From Phosphoribacter sp037045045 (GTDB taxonomy: Bacteria; Actinomycetota; Actinomycetes; Actinomycetales; Dermatophilaceae): DNA of 64,000 nt. The translations under genes were made by a program, and so were the position numbers. Under the pieces are notes generated by a model. The model searched no databases and was not told the DNA's origin. It saw only the letters and a list, made by a program, of their open reading frames with translations. This document shows, piece after piece, positions 61,496 through 64,000 of the stretch. The DNA lies in contig JBAOHL010000005.1 in the NCBI GenBank assembly GCA_037045045.1, positions 868,001 to 932,000 on the forward strand, written 5' to 3'. Numbering within the stretch: position 1 is the stretch's first letter; each line of letters opens with the position of its first letter.

Positions 61496-61744
61496 GAGAT
61501 GGTTTCCTTCACGAGGGTCGACAAATTAGACAAAAATGACATGGTGAATACCCCCGGCAGTACTAGGTTTACAGATCGACCGCCGGCTTCCAAGCGAGTG
61601 GGACGTCTTTTTACTCTCTCTATGGACTAACGTCCGGCCGCCTAGAGTTGGTGCCTGATGGGCCATGTGCGAGCATGGTGCGCGACCACCCGGACCGGGG
61701 ACATTTCGGTCAGGTCTGGGGCACCCAAACCAGGAGAGACACCG
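61496..61744. promoter_or_regulatory. AT-rich bidirectional upstream region (peptide array and bL37)
   Basis: A 249-base gap between divergent genes, much less G+C-rich than the window. For the array (reverse strand) TTGGAA (61588-61593) and TAAACC (61566-61571) are separated by 16 bases and could be -35/-10. Downstream, the reverse strand carries TTTTTGTCTAATTTGTC, a close direct repeat of TTTGTC. For bL37, TAGAGT (61643-61648) is a possible -10. No riboswitch was recognised. Confidence 0.35.
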
Positions 61745-61819
61745 ATGAGCAAGCGCAGCCGCAAGCGTCGCGCGCGCAAGAGCAACGCCGCCAACCACGG
61801 TCGCAAACCCAACGCCTGA
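61745..61819 (+). CDS. 50S ribosomal protein bL37
   Basis: Only 24 residues: basic, MSKRSRKRRARKSN then AANHGRKPNA. This matches the actinobacterial bL37 found in mycobacterial ribosomes (pattern KRGRKxR...ANHGKRPN). AGGAG at 61732-61736 lies 8 bases before ATG 61745. Small size means it is often missed in annotation. Position beside rsrA-sigR is conserved in many actinobacteria. Confidence 0.9.
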   Translation: MSKRSRKRRARKSNAANHGRKPNA

Positions 61820-61900
61820 CCGCAAGCCGGAGCACAGGGCGTCGGGCGTTGCGCCCAGGTGCGTGCTGGGCGTTCGTCCTGCCGCAAGTCGGGCAGGGGG

Positions 61901-62203
61901 TCAGTCGGTGGTCTCCATCCGGATGACGGTGAGTTGCGCGAGGATGGTCTGCCGCAGCCGCAGCGGCGCCGGCTCTCCCACGCAGGAGCGCTTCACGACG
62001 ATCTTGACCATTTCATCGAGGCGATATTGCCTGAGGCATTCGGCGCATTCGTCCAAATGTGCCCTGATTTGGGCGTGATCGGCATCTCCGATTTCCCCGT
62101 CGAGGTATTCGAAAACGCGAAGCAGTGTTTCCGAACACTCCATCGGAGATCGCGATCCAGCGACCGCCCCATCGTTGCCCAGGGTTTCGCTTGCGCCGGT
62201 CAC
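61901..62203 (-). CDS. rsrA: Zinc-binding anti-sigma factor, RsrA-like (mycothiol system-associated)
   Basis: 100 residues with the ZAS motif: MECSETLLRVFEYLDGE and HAQIRAHLDECAECLRQY (HxxxCxxC). A redox switch releasing SigR when its Cys pair is oxidised. RsrA of Streptomyces coelicolor is the model; this assignment rests on the motif and on its place. GTG 62203 overlaps the sigR stop by 4 bp, so the pair is translationally coupled. Confidence 0.92.
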   Translation of the reverse strand: MTGASETLGNDGAVAGSRSPMECSETLLRVFEYLDGEIGDADHAQIRAHLDECAECLRQYRLDEMVKIVVKRSCVGEPAPLRLRQTILAQLTVIRMETTD

Positions 62204-62823
62204 GAACCGGCCCCCTCGCGGACGAAACCCCGCTCGACGGCATACCCGCTGAGCAGGTCACGCAACTGGCGCCGCCCCCGGTGCAGTCGAGACATGACCG
62301 TGCCGATCGGGGTGTCCATGATCTCGGCGATCTCCTTGTAGGAGTACCCCTCGACGTCGGCGAGGTAGACCGCGAGGCGGAACTCCTCGGGGATCGCCAG
62401 CAGCGCCCGCTTGACGTCACTGTCGGGCAGGTGGTCCAGGGCCACCTCCTCGGCCGACCGGCCGCCGCTCGAGGAGTGCGAATCGGCTCGGTGCAGCTGG
62501 TAGTCCTCGACCTCCGCGGCGTCGGACTGCAGCGGCTCGCGCTGGCGCTTGCGGTAGGTGTTGATGTATGTGTTGGTGAGGATCCGGTAGAGCCACGCCT
62601 TGAGATTCGTGCCCGGGCGGAACTGGTGAAACGCGGCGAACGCCTTCGCGTAGGTCTCCTGGACGAGGTCCTCGGCGTCGGCGGCGTTCCGGGTGGTCCG
62701 CAGGGCGGCCGAATAGAGCTGGTCGAGCAAGGGCATCGCCTCGCGCTCGAAACGGGCCCGACGCTGCTCGGGCGTCTCGGCGCTGACGTCCAGCGCCGGC
62801 TCGGTGCTCTCGGTGTCGCTCAT
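62200..62823 (-). CDS. sigR: ECF RNA polymerase sigma factor SigR/SigH type
   Basis: 207-residue group IV sigma factor. Region 2: LYSAALRTTRNAADAEDLVQ, KAFAAFHQFRPGTNLKAWLY, RILTNTYINTYRKRQREP. Region 4: AIPEEFRLAVYLADVEGYSY, KEIAEIMDTPIGTVMSRLHR. These are the recognised SigR/SigH sequences, which direct thiol-oxidative stress genes. ATG 62823 is the start of conservation; a longer open frame continues upstream, and in Streptomyces a longer stress isoform exists. A SigR-type promoter lies upstream (62930-62956), suggesting autoregulation. Confidence 0.94.
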   Translation of the reverse strand: MSDTESTEPALDVSAETPEQRRARFEREAMPLLDQLYSAALRTTRNAADAEDLVQETYAKAFAAFHQFRPGTNLKAWLYRILTNTYINTYRKRQREPLQSDAAEVEDYQLHRADSHSSSGGRSAEEVALDHLPDSDVKRALLAIPEEFRLAVYLADVEGYSYKEIAEIMDTPIGTVMSRLHRGRRQLRDLLSGYAVERGFVREGAGS

Positions 62824-62929
62824 CGGCCCCCAATGTAGTGCTCCCGCGGAAGGTCCCGAGACCGACAGGACGAACACCAGCGGCTCCTTCCGGGACTCGC
62901 ACGGGCGCTGAGGCGACGATGGCTGGTCC

Positions 62930-62956
62930 AACGCCCATCCCCGGTGGAGTCATTCC
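62930..62956 (-). promoter_or_regulatory. Putative SigR-dependent promoter (autoregulatory)
   Basis: On the reverse strand GGAAT (62956-62952) is followed after 18 bases by CGTT (62933-62930), matching the SigR/SigH consensus GGAAT-N18-CGTT. It is about 107 bases upstream of the sigR ATG and inside the 3' junction with the hydrolase gene. A match to a consensus is not proof of use. Confidence 0.7.
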
Positions 62957-63582
62957 CGCAGCCCGCGGGTGATCTCGCGCACGGCGGCAGCCACCCGGTC
63001 CGCTGCCGATGTCGGGATCGTGTGGGTGCCGGGAACGGCATACACGCGAGGCGGGTATGCCGCGAGCTCGGCCGGCGTGCCGAAGGGATCTCGCTCCCCC
63101 TGGACGACCGCGACCGGCAGCCCGGCCCGGACAGGAATGAGCAGCTCGTCGGCCCGGCTGGCCTGCGGCTTGCCGGGGGGATGCAGGGGAAACGAGAGCG
63201 CGAGGACCCCGGCCGCGCCGACGGCAGTGGCCGTGCGACAGGCCACCCGGGCGCCCGCGCTGCGGCCGGCCACGAGCAGCGGCCCAGGGACTCGAGCCAA
63301 CGGTCCGCCGCGCGCCCGCAACGCCGTGACCGCAGGCACCCACGCCGCGTCGAGGACCGCCGGGCGCGGCGCGACCCGCCGGCCCGCGACGAGCCACGGT
63401 TGTTCGACGAGGGCGACCGCCCATCCCTCGTCGGCAAGGGTGTCCCGAGTCGTCGTGAGGTCGACGGTGGCGATCGACGGGCCGGCACCGTGCCCGAGGG
63501 CGAGGACCCCGCGCGCTCGAGGAGGACGAGACACGTGCACCCGCGCCGCACCGACCGGGGTCTCGACCACGAGGGCCGTCAC
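62950..63582 (-). CDS. Alpha/beta-hydrolase family protein (KANL3/Tex30-like)
   Basis: 210 residues of a dienelactone-hydrolase-like fold: GVLALGHGAGPSIAT (oxyanion loop HGAG), LLVAGRSAGARVACRTA (nucleophile Ser in GRSAGA), VQGERDPFGTP (Asp), and VPGTHTIP (His). Catalytic triad appears complete. Substrate unknown. GTG 63582 is used and overlaps the preceding gene's stop by 4 bp. Its 3' end contains the -35 of the putative sigR promoter. Confidence 0.84.
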   Translation of the reverse strand: MTALVVETPVGAARVHVSRPPRARGVLALGHGAGPSIATVDLTTTRDTLADEGWAVALVEQPWLVAGRRVAPRPAVLDAAWVPAVTALRARGGPLARVPGPLLVAGRSAGARVACRTATAVGAAGVLALSFPLHPPGKPQASRADELLIPVRAGLPVAVVQGERDPFGTPAELAAYPPRVYAVPGTHTIPTSAADRVAAAVREITRGLRE

Positions 63583-64000
63583 GTCCCGATCACCTCCCCG
63601 GTGCCGGGATCGACCACCCCGCACAACTCGGCGCGGGGTGCCGGCGCGAGTAGCTGGGGACCGTTGTGGCGCGTCGCGTTGACCTGCAACGAGACCGGGT
63701 ATGCCGCGAAGCGACCCGGCTCGCCTCCGGAGAGCAACTCCGCGACGACGTCGAGGTCGGTGATCGACGGATCGAGCCAGGTGGACCAGTCCGGCGCATC
63801 GAGGACCAGAGGCTGGCGGTCGTGGATGCGGTCGAGGCCAGGCTCGGCGGCCGTGGTGAGGATCGTGAAGGTCGTCAACCAGGACATCGGGTCCGCACCG
63901 TCCGGCGCCGCCGGATCGCGCCAGAACTCGTACAGCCCGGCCATGGCCAGTGTCGCGCCGTCGCCGCGCATGACCGCGAACGGCTGCCGGCGCGGCTTGC
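63579..64000 (-). CDS. SRAP-family (YedK/HMCES) DNA-protein crosslink protein, 5'-truncated
   Basis: The visible 140 codons show RRQPFAVMRGDGATLAMAGLYEFW, split here as RRQPFAVMRGDG and MAGLYEFW, then FTILTTAAEPGLDRIHDRQP (catalytic His region) and WSTWLDPSITD. These are the core of SRAP proteins that shield abasic sites by covalent attachment through an N-terminal Cys. That Cys and about 100 residues lie beyond the window edge. The frame is open to base 64000. Confidence 0.9.
   Translation of the reverse strand, partial: KPRRQPFAVMRGDGATLAMAGLYEFWRDPAAPDGADPMSWLTTFTILTTAAEPGLDRIHDRQPLVLDAPDWSTWLDPSITDLDVVAELLSGGEPGRFAAYPVSLQVNATRHNGPQLLAPAPRAELCGVVDPGTGEVIGT

Larger units (their letters stand above)
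60916..61497 (-). repeat. 210-bp tandem repeat carrying the three peptide genes
   Basis: Units 60916-61125, 61126-61335 and the partial 61336-61497 align with exactly 210-bp spacing and only a few differences, including intergenic bases. Inside each unit a 33-bp segment (GGTCCGGTGCAGGCCTACGG and on, reverse strand) is itself duplicated. Near identity in non-coding parts implies recent duplication or ongoing homogenisation. Confidence 0.95.

Noticed and set aside
60916..61497. Lasso-peptide or lanthipeptide precursors
   Set aside because: No Cys for lanthionines. A Gly1-Asp9 ring could be drawn in GPVQAYGWD, but the usual Thr at leader position -2 is missing and no cyclase, protease or transporter of those families is nearby.
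1..64000. Insertion sequences, integrases, attachment sites, tRNA or rRNA genes
   Set aside because: None seen on reading both strands; no terminal inverted repeats with a transposase frame and no cloverleaf-like segments were recognised. A tRNAscan/Infernal run would settle the RNA part.

Overview
The window is about 70% G+C, densely coded and almost free of mobile DNA. It looks like a chromosomal segment of a high-GC Gram-positive actinobacterium, probably order Micrococcales and perhaps near Intrasporangiaceae/Dermatophilaceae; the family is a guess. Supporting markers are a SigR/RsrA pair of the mycothiol-linked type, the 24-residue ribosomal protein bL37, an acyl-CoA carboxylase epsilon subunit, an F420-type LLM oxidoreductase and a nickel superoxide dismutase with its maturation protease. 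No rRNA, tRNA, CRISPR array, transposase or integrase was seen.

Layout. 1-4016: 3' end of galK, a GT2 glycosyltransferase with a GtrA partner, and an LCP wall-polymer ligase. 4035-11338: one giant repetitive LPXTG surface protein, interrupted by a one-base frameshift at a run of five Gs. 11562-22349: housekeeping and regulation (LLM oxidoreductase, CoA-binding protein, purE/purK, GtrA, an OmpR-type two-component system, enoyl-CoA hydratase, class III nucleotide cyclase, birA, propionyl/acyl-CoA carboxylase beta and epsilon), with two intergenic tandem repeats. 22651-57150: a large cell-surface polysaccharide locus. 57245-64000: sodX-sodN, two membrane HD/HD-GYP proteins, a tandem array of three small peptide genes, bL37, rsrA-sigR, an alpha/beta hydrolase and an SRAP-family protein cut by the window edge.

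How the polysaccharide locus fits together. GDP-mannose 4,6-dehydratase (41140-42117) supplies GDP-4-keto-6-deoxymannose. A perosamine-synthase-like aminotransferase (31752-32855) and a PerB/PglD-like acetyltransferase (27724-28380) could turn it into N-acetylperosamine, and the second dehydratase-like paralogue (40159-41130) could make a reduced 6-deoxyhexose. rfbA, rfbC and rfbD make dTDP-L-rhamnose, but rfbB is not in the window. A FdtB-like aminotransferase plus a fused acetyltransferase/ketoisomerase (34420-37822) point to a dTDP-3-acetamido-3,6-dideoxyhexose. About ten glycosyltransferases assemble the chain, an ABC-2 exporter (49102-51158) moves it out, and the LCP enzyme could attach it to the wall. 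Two secreted wall enzymes (SpoIID type and PGRP amidase type) carry repeated B-lectin modules and flank the exporter.

The two most unusual signals are at DNA level. The 8-mer GTATGCCG/CGGCATAC occurs about 50 times, in every reading frame and in intergenic DNA, often forcing rare codons. A near-perfect 210-bp tandem repeat (60916-61497) encodes three copies of a 51-residue peptide with a duplicated 11-residue C-terminal motif, directly upstream of the HD-GYP gene.
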